Assembly (NCBI GenBank): GCA_013331265.1
Contig: DUGS01000114.1
Location: 377 to 13,815 of the forward strand
Direction of reading: 5' to 3'
Length of the DNA stretch: 13,439 bases
DNA from: Methanosarcina sp.
GTDB lineage: Archaea; Halobacteriota; Methanosarcinia; Methanosarcinales; Methanosarcinaceae
The notes below the pieces were generated by a model. The model saw only the letters and a program-made list of their open reading frames with translations, searched no databases and was not told where the DNA came from. Position numbers and translations under genes: made by a program. Shown here piece by piece: positions 13,199 to 13,439 of the stretch. Position 1 is the first letter of the stretch. Every line of letters begins with the position of its first letter.

Positions 13199-13439
13199 GT
13201 TTAACACCTCAATCTATGTCTACAAAAGAAAAGTTTATCAGTCCCTGTTCGAAAGAAAAATCCGTGGATATCGAAATAATTAGGGAAAGATATGAGACAA
13301 TATTGTTTTCATTTGTAGAAAGCAAACAAACCTGTAATACTTTAAAACGTACATAAATAATTTACCAACTATTTAGCTGGATAACAGAAAAATTTGACCA
13401 TTCTAACAAAAACTTTTAGATGAATTCGTAAATGGGTTA
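13199..13439 (-). promoter_or_regulatory. fae upstream region
   Basis: The SD (GAGGTG, minus strand) lies at 13205-13210. A TATA-like TTATTTATGT at about 13351-13360 would give a transcript start near 13330 and a leader of about 130 nt. No gene is seen up to the window edge. Confidence 0.3.

Overview
The window looks like chromosomal DNA of a methanogenic archaeon, very probably a Methanosarcina. The evidence is an MtxX/MtrA-like/MtrH-like (mtxXAH) gene set, an archaeal stand-alone formaldehyde-activating enzyme (Fae), a FilR1-type winged-helix regulator, a DUF1699 protein and a multi-PAS/GAF sensor. Intergenic regions are long and AT-rich, with archaeal TATA boxes and Shine-Dalgarno (SD) sites of the GGAGGTGATC type. 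The species cannot be fixed from the sequence alone.

Layout. 1-1110: a 21-bp tandem repeat, a small very basic protein (minus strand, phage-protein-like) and a long AT-rich gap ending in a dispersed intergenic repeat. 1170-3818 (+): mtxX, mtxA and mtxH, with mtxA apparently starting at a CTG codon that overlaps the mtxX stop. 3819-4225: hairpins and a second copy of the dispersed repeat, followed by three consecutive hairpins. 4226-4582 (+): an unknown 118-aa protein, convergent with an easily missed 59-aa eight-cysteine zinc protein (minus, 4698-4877) that also seems to start at CTG after a strong SD. 5179-6840 (minus): ilvD, dihydroxy-acid dehydratase. 6841-7486: a divergent regulatory region holding a candidate small RNA with its own TATA box. 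7487-9396 (+): a 34-residue leader ORF coupled to a sensor protein with three 133-residue PAS repeats and a GAF domain but no kinase domain. 9601-10050 (+): a flavodoxin-like protein. 10363-11160 (minus): a FilR1-family regulator with a direct-repeat candidate operator. 11598-12005 (minus): a DUF1699 protein. 12183-12460 (minus): a probable broken flavin-binding split-barrel gene. 12692-13198 (minus): fae.

How the genes relate. mtxXAH and fae both concern C1 groups on tetrahydromethanopterin/sarcinapterin: MtxA and MtxH resemble the corrinoid and methyl-transferring subunits of the Mtr complex, and Fae condenses formaldehyde with the same carrier. The PAS/GAF protein and the FilR1 regulator are signalling and transcription genes without a visible link to them. 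ilvD is ordinary branched-chain amino acid synthesis.

The most interesting element is the candidate small RNA at about 7150-7280. It has a long closed stem holding a roughly 55-nt, nearly G-free loop that includes GATCAC and C/A-rich runs resembling the 3' end of 16S rRNA, so it could mask ribosome binding sites. Also notable are the two CTG-initiated genes and the paired dispersed repeats with modular hairpins.
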